Assembly (NCBI GenBank): GCA_029216955.1
Contig: JANAVB010031417.1
Location: forward strand, 15,059,717-15,123,716
Reading direction: 5' to 3'
Source: Iris pallida
Taxonomy: Eukaryota; Streptophyta; Magnoliopsida; Asparagales; Iridaceae
DNA length: 64,000 nt
Under the pieces are notes generated by a model. That model had not been told where the DNA came from and ran no database searches. It saw only the letters and a list, made by a program, of their open reading frames with translations. The position numbers were made by a program, and so were the translations under genes. Positions 1-10,275 of this stretch are shown piece by piece; position 1 is the stretch's first letter; every line of letters begins with the position of its first letter.

Positions 1-580
1 AATAGTCAAATTAGCTAGGATTGCCTGTCCTTAAGTCCAATTCTGGACACAGGGGCAAAACGGTAATTTCGGGCAAAAACGATATCCGCCGTTGGACCCG
101 CTTTGTACCGAAAAGCGTGCCAGAGTCAATGGTCTCTAAAGTCGTCAAACTACATGTCTACGGATCCGGTTTTTCGATACAAACCCAACCGTATGTCCGA
201 AGTTGGATTCCGGCGGGCCGTGCACAAAATCGCCCGTTGAGTGGGACCGTGGGGCCCGCAAAATGACGTACGATTCAACTGTCTCAGAATTGAACCAAAC
301 TTGGCATACAGGACCAAAAAAATGATACGGTCCTGTTGACGCAAGTTTCTTCTCGATCCGACGAGCGTGCACGAAGTAATTGGAGAATATGCAAAGGGGC
401 CGATACGGTAAATTTTGACGGATATGTATCAAATTCGTCACGCACACGCGACCAATTTGAATTCCGTCAAAGCCAACACGACCACGAAGCCCTTACGCAC
501 CTTTCGATGCTTTCAGTTCGCGACCAAGTCACCCGATTTGTCAGGACGTACTCCGTATCGGAATTTTTTTCTATTTTATA
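1..580 (-). repeat. Fragment of a D-family LTR, reversed
   Basis: Read on the minus strand, this stretch matches the middle of the two D LTRs (about 34340-34930 and 38430-39020): the same blocks occur in the same order, down to the run ending in a CTAGCTAATTTGACTATT-like sequence at positions 1-20. Open frames across it are by-products of this repeat. No LTR end or partner is visible, so it is either a fragment or a copy cut by the window edge. Confidence 0.8.
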
Positions 581-1144
581 ATATATACTACTAAATATGT
601 CTATCTGAGTTTTAGTAGTTATGTAATTAATCTAATCCCAATCTTACTTTTTGTTAATCTAATTAACTATCTAAGAATCCAACTAATTTGATCTTATATT
701 AACTCGTGCCATTGTCATTATTTTATTAAGCTATGGGTTATAACAAATCATATAAGTTATAAGGATTTAAATGCAAATTTAACAAATGTTAAACTAGAAA
801 GTACCAACAGCACCATGCATGTCTCATGCGTACATGGCCCACGTATATGTAGGAAGGTTTATGACAAAGATTATATGAAAAGTTTTCCTTGCACCAACAA
901 ACCCAAATGCTACATACCAACACAAAATGTCTACTATTTCACTTCTTCCTTTTTCTCACACCACTCTCGTGTACAGTGTACACGCTGCTACCGACTCTTT
1001 ATATATGTGCATGGCTACTGTTTATAAATATATGGAAGAGACTTTCTGGAGAGGAACGTGCTACCTATTCAACTACTTCTTTTGAATATTAGAAAATATA
1101 ACTACTGTATCATCATCCTAATAATTGTTAAAATTTAACTAGAA
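581..1144. other. AT-rich stretch without a recognisable gene
   Basis: AT-rich DNA with two short overlapping frames (815-1092) that lack any recognisable domain. I see no repeat structure, RNA gene or convincing promoter here. Confidence 0.5.
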
Positions 1145-1204
1145 AGAGAAGTTGTTCCCGGTGTCCACAAAAGAGATGTCTACACCGGAATGCACGTGTG
1201 GGTG

Positions 1205-1537
1205 CTAGACTCCTGCGGTGTTCTTAGTCGGAAGGAGATGGAAGCAGCGATGCGACGTCGGAAAATGCCGGATCAGGATAGGCACGACATGCATAGACAG
1301 CTCTCGGCCGAGGTCTGGGGTGTCGACTTTCGTGCCGAGGGCCTTCCGCTGCTCACGGACACGACTCGGCAAGGTCGAGGAGAACAATAGATGGAGAAAA
1401 GGAAACGATGGTGAGTACCTGGCTGTGTGTCTGCTGATGTCGATGTCGAACTTGTACGCAGTTTCCGGTGGAATGCGTCGATCGCGTCGTGGGGAAGCCG
1501 ATCCAGTCAAGCCACAAAGCTCCGACCTCCGCTCCAT
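1205..1537 (-). CDS. Hypothetical small protein, first ATG of a minus-strand frame
   Basis: A stop-free, relatively GC-rich minus-strand frame runs from about 1666 to 1205; its first true ATG is at 1537, giving 110 codons. The product is Arg/Ser-rich and I recognise no domain. The reason to list it is what lies upstream: a TATA box and an AAACCCTAG telo-box in the right order and spacing for a minus-strand transcript. A plausible splice donor (CAG|GTACTC) lies at 1418, so the real gene could be spliced and the frame only partly coding. The plus strand also has an open frame and a GTGAGT donor at 1411, so strand is not certain. It may be a captured gene fragment. Confidence 0.25.
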   Translation of the reverse strand: MERRSELCGLTGSASPRRDRRIPPETAYKFDIDISRHTARYSPSFPFLHLLFSSTLPSRVREQRKALGTKVDTPDLGRELSMHVVPILIRHFPTSHRCFHLLPTKNTAGV

Positions 1538-1673
1538 TGAACCGGCCGAACGTAGATGTGTCGGACGAGATACGGCGTCTACGCTCCTACGCGAGCCTCG
1601 TCGAAGCTCCGAGGGAGGAGAACGCGGAGGAGGAAGGTGTAGTCGGTTGAAGATGGCGGCTAACAAAAGTGGA

Positions 1674-1724
1674 GGCTAGGGTTTTGAGATATCTTGCTGT
1701 TGTACGTACGCAACTATTTATATA
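1674..1724 (-). promoter_or_regulatory. TATA box and telo-box, minus-strand promoter
   Basis: On the minus strand TATATAAATA (1724-1715) is followed about 30 bp later by AAACCCTAGCC (1684-1674). A TATA box followed by an AAACCCTA telo-box near the transcription start is characteristic of plant promoters for ribosomal-protein and other growth-related genes. What is seen is the motif pair; activity is inferred. Confidence 0.5.
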
Positions 1725-2208
1725 GGGAAAAAAATGGGGAAGATTTATGAAATGCCCAAAAACTAAAAAAGTTTTATGTAAAACCCACCGCTAAAAAAAC
1801 TTTCATCGCGTGCCCAGAATTAGAGAAACTTATCCAAAGCGGATTCCAAATGACCCTTTTGCCATTCCTTTTAATTTATTGGAAACACCCACAAAACTGC
1901 TCTTAAAAAAATGTTTCAATACTCCATCTTCTTCCATACGCTGCTCACTTTCGAATCTAGGTTTTCTCCTCAAAAATCTTCAAAAACTCGTCGAAAAATT
2001 TCGGAAAGACCGGGGCGAACGACAAAAGTGCTAAAACGGAGGTCCAAACATCATTTTTTTGCGAATCTAAAATTTCGGAAGGCCGTCTAACAATGATGCT
2101 GTTACTTTCAGTCTCCTCGACGATACGCTCATTTTGCGACAAACGGGACCTCGTTTCGACCTCCCAGTCAAAAGTTATGGCCCTCTAAAGTTTCAGCTAA
2201 CCATAAAA

Positions 2209-2895
2209 TGCAGGAGAATGACATTCTCCGTCTTAATTTACACGGAGAATGACCATTCTCCGTCTTAATTAGGACGGAGAATGACATTCTCCGTCTTAAT
2301 TTACACGGAGAATGGTCATTCCAGTGTTAAAACGCAGGAGAATGACTATTCTCCGTGTTAGAAACACGGAGAATGCCATTCTCCGTGTTAAATGAAACGG
2401 AGAATGTCATTCTCCGTGTTAAATAAAACGGAGAATGGCATTCTCCGTCCTAATTAAGACAGAGGATGGCCATTCTCCGTGCTAAATTAAACGGAGAATG
2501 ACCATTCTCCGTCTTAATTAGGACGGAGAATGCCATTCTCCGTGTAATTTATCACGGAGAATGGTCATTCTAGTGTTAAAACGCAGGAGAATGACCATTC
2601 TCCGTGTTAGAAACACGGAGAATGCCATTCTCCGTGTTAATTAGGACGGAGAATGCCATTCTCCGTCTTAAATAAAATGGAGAATGCCATTCTCCGTCCT
2701 AATTAAGACGGAGAATGACATTCTCGGTCCTAATTAAGACGGAAACGGAGAATGTCATTCTCCGTGTTAATTAGGACGGAGAATGGCATTCTCCGTCTTA
2801 AATAAAACGGAGAATGGCATTCTCCGTCCTAATTAAGACGGAGAATGCCATTCTCCGTCCTAATTAAGACGGAGAATGGTCATTTCCAGTATTAA
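2209..2895. repeat. Minisatellite of ~31-bp palindromic units
   Basis: About 22 tandem units with a 30-36 bp spacing. Each contains an inverted pair of about 10 bp, ACGGAGAATG then 0-2 bases then CATTCTCCGT, joined by spacers such as TCTTAATTA or GTGTTAAAT. The spacers are themselves partly palindromic (TAATTA), so the array reads almost the same on both strands. Two ~65-bp blocks starting near 2324 and 2572 are almost identical, suggesting a ~248-bp higher-order repeat. Units with lesions (GAGGATGG at about 2462, CATTCTAGTG at about 2566) are rare. Confidence 0.9.
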
Positions 2896-3240
2896 AACGT
2901 GTAATTTAGTTTTTTCAGGAATAAAGAGTTTCGTTCTTCTTTCAAAGCGATGATAATTCTTATGGAAAAGAAGAAAAAAGATCTTCTCTCCACAATTGAA
3001 GATCTGAGTTCAAATGTCTCCACGATGAAGATGATGATGATGGTGATGATGATGACGAGCGATGATCTGAGTTCGACTGAAGAAAAATACACCGAACTAC
3101 GAACGATCTTTGCGATCTCTGCTGAATATGAGAGCAATGGAATTCAGATTTTTCGTGAAGAAGAAGAAGACGAAAATCGCAATCCAGATCTGAGTTTTTT
3201 GAATTCAAATACATATAGATGACCAATTCGCGCGGAGGGG
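2896..3240. other. Unique AT-rich segment with GATGAT run
   Basis: This segment follows the palindromic array. It contains a GAT/ATG-rich low-complexity run at about 3024-3065 and three copies of GATCTGAGTT (about 3001, 3064, 3186). The open frames of 81-107 codons on both strands here are explained by low complexity; no domain is recognisable. Confidence 0.4.
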
Positions 3241-3419
3241 TAGTTTCGGTATTATAAAAATAACAGTTTCTAGCGGGTGGCATCTAAAAGGAAATCTTGG
3301 AATATTTAACGTGAAAATACTTAATTCTGGGTATTTCATAAAACTTATCCAGCGGGTGGGCATTTCATAAAAGCCCACCCCGAAATTGGGTTTCTCAGCA
3401 ATTTCCAGAAAAAAATGGT

Positions 3420-3733
3420 AAGGAGAACGGTGTAGGCTTGGGCTTGGGCTTAGCTGATCCTGATACTTAACCCATATATAGTCTCTTCTCTCTCTAATAT
3501 ATATAGATGACAGATTGTGGGTATATAATGCCTAGGATTAGTATGCTATTATCTGGCTAATCTAATTACTCTGCTATCATATAGGTAACTACCATTTGCA
3601 TATAAGCTTTAGTAGCCCAAAATGAAATACTTGGTTATGTATATAAAAATATTATTAACCCAACTTAGTTAAATGTTAACAGAGTTAGAATTTCCATATA
3701 ATAATTTAGTAAATAAATAAAATAATATAAAAT
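3420..3733. other. AT-rich stretch downstream of the PMD gene
   Basis: AT-rich sequence after the end of the minus-strand PMD reading frame, probably its 3' untranslated and flanking region. No polymerase coding sequence is present to the left, so the parent element H is truncated or internally deleted here. Confidence 0.4.
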
Positions 3734-6256
3734 TTAGGGGAGGGGGTTTACAACGGCCGAATACAGGATCTGTGGCCGAGGGTTGCGAACTGGCGTAGTG
3801 AAACGAACACCAGTGCACCCGACATTGTAATATTGCCAGCCCCGGGCTCCGTCCAGCAAACTCCCGGCAAACCCCAAACTGTTACTGGGGTTCCATAACA
3901 TTAACTGGGTGTAGCCGAACTGGCGAGCAAACCGGCTTGGCAGATATGGCTCCAGATAACACCTATTTTGGTTGCAGTAGACCAAGTGGGAAGGCCGAAT
4001 ACTTTGCAACCAACGAAAACCCCATTTCGGCAGAGTAATCGCATCTTCACCAGAGTCGTCTAAATCTTGGTCGCCTCGAAATCTTTGAAGATGGGACCAA
4101 CCTTGACAATCTTCCACCCTTGAAGATAGGACAAAACTCTCCTACAGACGGGGACGCCAGTGTGCAACCACTTCCTCTTGTAGAAGCGGCGGATAAAGGC
4201 GTCACCTTCAACGTGATCCTCCTCCGAGCCTGGACTCATTACGTTCGGATGATGCAGAATCAACCATCCCATCAGATAATCGAATGGTAGTTCGGCCCGG
4301 GGAAAGTTGTCATTCCTACCTCTCCCTTGGATCACATCCTCAGCAAAGGTCCTTAAGCCCCGCAACAGGTTACACACCATCGCGGGGAGAAGAGCCAAAG
4401 GGCGACCAAAAGCCAATTTCACTGCTGGCAAAATGAGGTTCCGGTGTACCCTCTCCACAGAACCTGATCCGCCCGCAAACACACAATCCCGGAGCCATAT
4501 CATCAAGTATGCAGCCAATACTGCCTTAGATGACATCCGGTGCACACAGTGCCAGAAGCAGCTATACGTATCTTTACCACTCTCATTCGAACGGGGAGCC
4601 CTCTCGTCCAATCGGCTCATTTCAGAAGTCACTTCCGCAGGTTTCAGCCCTTGCGGAGTCATAAACCGGATCTTCGAGGAATCCACCAAGTCCTGCTTGA
4701 AGACGTAATCCCTCCAAGCAGTCACGTGAGGTTGAGACTTGCCTTTGTCCCTCCGTTGCATCAGATAATGATGGCTCGCTACCTCTTTGAAAACAGCCAT
4801 CATCTCCGGGTCCTTCTTTTCCAAGACAAGGATCTCTTCGTTTGACGGGAAATATTCCTCGTACGGTTCCGAGCCCCAGGGAAGCCTGGATACCACGTAC
4901 ATTTCATGGAGAGCCAATCCCAACTCTCCCACTGGAGTAAAGAAAGTGCCGGTCTGGGTATTGAACATCTCCAAGAGCGCAAGGAACATATGCTTATTGA
5001 GATCCACGCCAGCCTGTGTGGCACGGATAGCGGCCGTCAGCCCAATTTCTTTAAGCTCAGCCTTGAACTTTGACAACACCCAAAGGGTCAACTCGTCCCA
5101 CTTCGGCATGTGGTGACACCAACCTTCAACCCTAAAGCTACCTTTCGGATACATGACCCTCGATGTTAGCATCCGATTTGCAAAGGTCGAAGCACTGAAG
5201 GCAAAGGTGTCATTAGGGACCTCACTATAAAGGCTCCCAGGGCGCAAAGTTCGGCAACTGAACGAGGGTCCGGCTCGCGAAGCGGCCAAGGTATCCCTTT
5301 GATTCGAAGTAGCATCAATCGAAAGAGTACCCCCCACTGCCCCTCCTTGAGAAGGAGTAAGTTCCCAGGGCATCCTCCTCTTGGAAGCTAAACGGTAGAA
5401 GGCCGTCAGTGGCAACTGGCGTTCAAGTTGTCGCATATACAGAACCATGCCCTTCGCAGAGAAGAACCAGTCTTCTTTGATCTTCAGTATCTTCGCCTCG
5501 GTGGAGATCAGTCAGTCACCGAACAAAAAGGCAGGTTTTAAGAAGGTCACATCCTCGGATTCAGCAGATTCCAGTTTACCGCTCTCCATCATACTCTGGA
5601 GGAAAACTGGCAACTGATTCTGGATTCGCAGCATTCTCTCAGGAGGTTGATTCAGCAGGATAGCATCCTTCGCGGGGTTGATAACCTCCTCGTCAAAATC
5701 AACTCCCATTTGACAAAGAGAAGCATCCAGAAGGACTTCATTCAGCAAAGGAATAGTCATCAACACTGACACAACAAAAACAAAAGTCAGGCATGAAGCT
5801 CTAAGAAGACAAAGTGTGTCAAGCAGCCTGGCGCATCATTTGGGTCTAAACCCATGCGCGTTAGCAGTGAAGCTTCGACGCATCATCAGGGTAAAAACCC
5901 ATGCGCGTCAGCAGTGAAGCTTCAGCGCATCATCAGGGTGTAAACCCATGCGCGTTAGCAGTTAAACCTCGGCGCATAATCAGGGCCTAAACCCATGCAC
6001 GTCGGCAGAATAAAACCTCGACGCATCATCAGGACAGAGGTCCATGCGCATCGACAACAAAGAGTTAGGGCACACCAACTCAGCCGTGTGATCCAAAACT
6101 CGTCGGAACAAAAAAATAGTGGAAAAGACGATACCCACCCGTCACCGCAGGTCGAACGTCGGCCGGAGTCACAATGGCGACAGGAGCGTCTTCCTCGGCG
6201 AACTCCGCAGGCTCCTTTCCCTTGCCAGCACCGCCGCGAGGGGTTTTGGGAGCCAT
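3734..6256 (-). pseudogene. Broken plant mobile domain (PMD) protein gene
   Basis: A minus-strand gene of about 715 codons with two lesions. Proposed exon 1 is 6256-6139 (start MAPKTPRGG), the intron 6138-5766 (GT...TTGTGTCAG), and exon 2 starts at 5765; the splice phases agree. Exon 2 is interrupted by TGA at 5512-5514, and a 1-bp loss near 4065-4068 shifts the frame before the C-terminal ~110 codons. The middle (4060-5448) carries PMD signatures such as LALHEMYVVSRLPWG and YEEYFPSNEEI, and the C-terminal piece YCNQNRCYLEPYLPSRFARQ. PMD proteins occur both as host silencing-related proteins (MAIL1/MAIN family) and as passengers of retrotransposons and MULEs. Position next to an LTR, with a private TATA box at 6370, points to a retrotransposon antisense gene. 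Function unknown. Confidence 0.8.
5820..6050. repeat. ~47-bp tandem repeat inside the PMD intron
   Basis: About four and a half copies of a unit containing CCCATGCGCGT, AGCAGTGAAGCTTC and GCGCATCATCAGGG (CCCATGCGC at about 5850, 5898, 5945; variants near 5992 and 6040). It lies within the proposed intron of the PMD gene and shares the CATGCGC word that recurs through the adjacent LTR. Confidence 0.75.
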
Positions 6257-6360
6257 TCCTTGAAGGGAGGAAGTTAGGGTTTTTTCGAACAAGAACTCTA
6301 AAAGACAAAAGCAAAGAGAGGAATCAGGCTAGAACTCTCTCTCTCTCTCTTCTCCTCACG

Positions 6361-6370
6361 CCTATTTATA
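6361..6370 (-). promoter_or_regulatory. TATA box of the antisense PMD gene
   Basis: On the minus strand TATAAATAGG is followed by a GA/CT-rich leader (6340-6360) and by the exon 1 ATG about 105 bp downstream at 6256. The spacing fits a plant core promoter driving the PMD gene. Confidence 0.6.
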
Positions 6371-6629
6371 GGCTCAGTCGCACGCGTGAACCGATCAAGT
6401 TTGACCTCAGCCGCCGCTTCGGGTTCTGTGAAGAGATAACTACAGATAAATCCAAAAAGATCATCATTAATCTTCTTGGTTATCGAGACGTTATCATTTG
6501 TATTAACTGAGAGGAGCATGCGCCCCATCACCGATGCACGGAGTATCCATGCGCCCGAACAGTCATGCGCCCCAACCACCATGCTTCTTATTCAAAGTAT
6601 TCCAAAACTTGACAAAAAAAATTTGAAAA

Positions 6630-6644
6630 CTTTGAAAGGGATCT
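6630..6644 (+). other. Polypurine tract of H
   Basis: CTTTGAAAGGGATCT lies directly before TGTAGAAGC. The corresponding site in E (minus strand, 40677-40663) is CTTTGAAGGGGGTCT before TGTAGGAGC. The match fixes the 3' LTR start of H and ties the two elements to one lineage. Confidence 0.7.
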
Positions 6645-7193
6645 TGTAGAAGCATAGAATTTCACGATCAGAAATCCTATGCGCCAAACACTACATGCGC
6701 CAGGAAGTTCAGACAAAGTACTTGACACAGTAAAACAAGAATATAGACATTAAAAAAAGATTTTTATTTCATATAAAAGTCTATTACATGTCTTAAAAAG
6801 GGCTCTACAAAGGAGAACTTCTACAAAAAAAAGACCCTAAGTCTACAGCCAGGCGCAGCAGTCATCATACGCTCTTGAACAGGCGCATCTCACCATGCGC
6901 TCTCAGTCAAGCGCATCCCACCATGCGCTCCCAGCCAGGCGCATCCTTTCAGCAGCTCAGTTATGTGCATCCTCAGTTATGTGCATCCCTTCAGCAGCTC
7001 AGTTATGTGCCACCCTTCCAGCCAGGCTCACGCGCCATCTAATACTTCGACTAATGAAGCATTTATTGAGCAGAACGAGGGTGGCAATCAACCCTCTAGC
7101 TGGAGGAAGAGCTCCCCAAACCGAGGAAGAGAAGAGCACCGCAAGTCAACCAGTGGCCAGGGAAGGCTTCGAAAGAGCCTCCAAAGACCAAGG

Positions 7194-7198
7194 AAGAC
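7194..7198. repeat. Target-site duplication of A, left (AAGAC)
   Basis: AAGAC directly precedes the TGTCACGCC start of A and is repeated at 17959-17963, directly after its end. Confidence 0.95.
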
Positions 7199-10106
7199 TG
7201 TCACGCCCCAGAACCAGAATACTGGAGAGCGGGGGCAGACACAGCCAGCTACGTATATTGAAATAGAATACATCTCAACTATACGGTCACGGCTGTCTAG
7301 ATATGAGGGTTTACTACAAGCCAGCAGTCTCTTAAGGTCAAGCCTATTGTCTCAATCTCAAGCAATTAACAGAGTTACAAGATATTAGAGCATCAAATAT
7401 ATATATATAAGGCGTCCCAAATACTACATATTGGATGATCATGAAGCTAGTCGTACAAAATGATAGGACTAGCAAGAGTTCAGTCATACATGATCAACCC
7501 TAGGATTTTGTTAATCATGTTTACAGCCCGTAGGCAGACAGTAAGTAAATGTGCATCGAGCTAACAGGTGCTCGTCGGCTAAACGCCTCAAAAGAATAAA
7601 TTTACATATAAGTGTGTGAAACAAAAAGGAAAACCCACTCTTGGCCCGGGTTCCGTCTAGTTGTCACCATTGGGCTGGAAGCTTGGTAGATCCTCGGGAG
7701 CTGCTCTGAAATCTGGCCACACAAAACCAGCTGGGTCAAACCCCAGAAAGAGCAAGTGCCACAAAGGAGGCCACAAATAAGAACAAAAGCCAGCATATTA
7801 GAACATAAAGAATAAAAGAAGATACGAATAGTAAGGTACACAGGGCGATAAACGACTAGGGACGTGGAACCATTCCGGGAGCCAGGTTACAATCCTTAAA
7901 CCAAACAAGGACCGGAATTGTACCCCTTCGCCTGAATAGCTCACTGTCTCTACCCATTTATCGTTAGAGATAAGTAAAACAAACATGCTCAGGAGATAGC
8001 AGGTACTGGAGCTAGACAAGACTTAGACAAGGCTGGACACCATCCATTCACAATCGGCCAAGCAAGTACTACGGCTTACTACTTTAACTAACTAGGGTTA
8101 TCACAAGCCTTAATTACTAACAAGATGCAAGTGAGAAACTCCCAGTCCCAAGCCCTGTAGACCATCCAGTTATCCTTCCGCGGGTTGAGAGTTATAGGTG
8201 GGTACATTGCCCGGGAGACAAATGTACCCTTAGGTGACTTAGAGGGTGCAACACATGACAGTGTGCTGGAAATGTGCTCTACTCGTCGGCAAGCTACAAG
8301 TCCATTAAAGCGCCCAGATAACGAGATTGCCTGTGACTGGGAATTCTCCATGTTCTAGTTTGATCTAATAATTAGCCTAATCCAATTTAGCGCGAGTCCC
8401 TGGCCGTGGTACCCAGGAAGTCACGTCCTAGACATGATGCAAGACAAGACAAGTGATTTGCACAGAGCAACAAGTAGTACACCCACGGTGTCAAGACAAG
8501 TCAAGTTACATGCTATCAGGGCAAGTCAAGTCATGTCAAGTCAGGAGTGCGCCTCCGCGGGCCACTTTCAAGTCGAGCCGAGTTATCAAGTTACAGGTTC
8601 AAGTTACCAAGTTACGAAGTTATACGCCAAGTTATTAACAAGATAGGAGAAAAACTAGCCGCAAGCCAAATCATGTCAAATCATAGAAAATCGTGTCAAG
8701 ACGTGTTAGACCAAGTCAAGTCGTGTGGTGGACAAAAAAATCTCAGAAAACAAAATTTAGCCAGAAACCAAGGACCAAGGTCCACCAGAGCACAGGGTGT
8801 GCTGGGCTAAAGGCGCCCCAAGGGGGGGGCGCCGGGCAAGGCTCGGCTAGGGTGCGCGAGCGGTGTCAAGAGACGCGCTCGAGGAACAACCGTAACACAC
8901 CAAAGGCGCGAGCGGGGGCAACGCGGAGCCAGAACGCGCGAGGGCGCGTCCGACGAGGCACGCGGGGCGCAACGCAGCGAAGTGCGCGCGGGAGGGCGCA
9001 GCGCAGCGGAGTGCGCGCGCAAGGGCGCAGCGCAGCGGAGTGCGCGCGGGAGGGCGCAGCGCAGCGGAGCGCGGGAGGGCGCAGCGCAGCGGAGTGCGCG
9101 CGCAAGGGCGCGGCGCAGCGGAGTGCGCGCGCAAGGACGCGGCGCAGCGGAGTGCGCGCGGGAGGGCGCGGCGCAGCGGAGTGCGCGCGGGAGGGCGCGG
9201 CGCAGCGGAGTGCGCGCGGGAGGGCGCGGCGCAGCGGAGTGCGCGCGGGAGGGCGCGGCGCAGCGGAGTGCGCGCGGGAGGGCGCGGCGCAGCGGAGGGC
9301 GCGGCGCAGCGGAGTGCGCGCGGGAGGGCGCGGCACAGCGGAGTGCGCGCGGGAGGGCGCGGCACAGCGGAGTGCGCGCGCAAGGGCGCAGCGCAGCGGA
9401 GTGCGCGCGGGAGGGCGCGCCAGCACGGCGGCGCGCACGCGCAACGGCGCGACGCGGGCACGGGTCCGGGTGGCCTTCTTCTTCTCCAAGTTGGCTGAGA
9501 AGAACACTAACAATGGGTTCCAAAGTTCAAAATCTCACAACTTTGCCAATAAAACTCCAAATTCGGATTTTCAAAGTTCTAACTTGGGTGAAATTTGATT
9601 CTCTACAACATAGAGGCATCAAAACCCACCAAAACCAACTCAAAATAGATCAAAACCACTAATTTCCAAAAATGGGAAAAAGTTAGATCTAGAATAGATG
9701 AAGCTTCAAAACACAAAACATCAAGACCTAAGGTTGTTCAAAACCATCTCCTTAAGCTAATGGACAAATAATATTGGGTCCTTATGTAGTGGCAAGGAGC
9801 ACTTGCCTATGGTGTGGTGTTGTGTGGAAGAAGGAAGAAGAAGAAAATTAATGGAGAGTAAAGAGGAGAGAGAAAGTTAGGTGGAGATATAATGAGGGTG
9901 GTTGTGGTGGAAATGAGGGAGGAGTGTAGGTTAAGGTGTTCCACTACATATTAAACCAACCAACTAAACCAAACCAATTAAAACCAAGCCGAACCAAAAC
10001 CCGAAATACGAGAGAACCCAAAATTTTGCAAGTCGAGAAAATTAAAAATACAAGCCAAAAATCCAACTACGAGCATAAATACGAAATACGGAAAATGAGG
10101 GTGACA
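7199..10106 (-). repeat. 3' LTR of A
   Basis: 2908 bp, downstream in the sense of A's minus-strand transcript. It holds the larger of the two GC-rich 29-bp minisatellite arrays and a run of CAAGTTA/AAGTCA-like short repeats (about 8490-8640). Reading frames of 60-300 codons inside it are repeat artefacts. Confidence 0.95.
8952..9415. repeat. GC-rich 29-bp minisatellite in A 3' LTR
   Basis: About 16 units of a 29-bp repeat containing GTGCGCGCGGGAGGGCGC and GGCGCAGCGGA (unit starts at 9122, 9151, 9180 and so on). It is extremely CpG-rich inside an otherwise ordinary LTR. Because 29 is not a multiple of 3 and the unit has no stop, it creates long open frames on both strands that are not genes. 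Confidence 0.95.
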
Positions 10107-10140
10107 ACTCTACCCACCTTCAAAGAATTTCGTCCTCGGA
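10107..10140 (-). other. Polypurine tract and conserved box of A
   Basis: On the minus strand CCGAGGACGAAATT is followed by TTTGAAGGTGGGTAGAGT, then the LTR start TGTCACCC. This box-plus-tract is shared with b, C and D and is typical of Tekay elements; it primes second-strand synthesis. Confidence 0.85.
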
Positions 10141-10275
10141 ATTTAATCAAGGAGCTAGAGATTGCCACGACAAGCCATACTAAGCACAGACAAGCTACAC
10201 TAAGCAGTTCAATCATACAATCATACAATACAAGCAAGGAAGGGAAAGCGTAAGGCATAAGAAAGACATTATACC

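Larger units (their letters stand above)
1735..3400. mobile_element. Possible degenerate terminal-inverted-repeat element around the palindromic array
   Basis: The left flank (about 1740-1830) and the reverse complement of the right flank (about 3270-3390) share blocks such as TTTATGAAATGCCCA, AAGTTTTATG(T/A)AAA and CCCAGAATTA in similar order. That is what weathered long inverted terminal repeats of a Mutator-like or similar DNA element would look like. The interior is the palindromic minisatellite and a short AT-rich unique segment; no transposase is present. Exact ends and a target duplication could not be fixed by eye. Confidence 0.3.

Noticed and set aside
1218..1679. 153-codon plus-strand frame opposite the hypothetical gene
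   Set aside because: No promoter on this strand and no recognisable domain; kept only as a note that strand is uncertain.
2209..2895. Possible CRISPR array
   Set aside because: Regular spacing is present, but the units are palindromic without unique spacers and the context is plant transposons.
2950..3222. 90-codon plus-strand frame with Met-rich run, and overlapping minus-strand frames
   Set aside because: Low-complexity GATGAT sequence; frames on both strands, no domain or promoter.
8693..9598. Open frames of 140-300 codons on both strands over the GC-rich array in A's 3' LTR
   Set aside because: They come from a stop-free 29-bp repeat read in rotating frames; Arg/Ala/Ser-rich products without domains.
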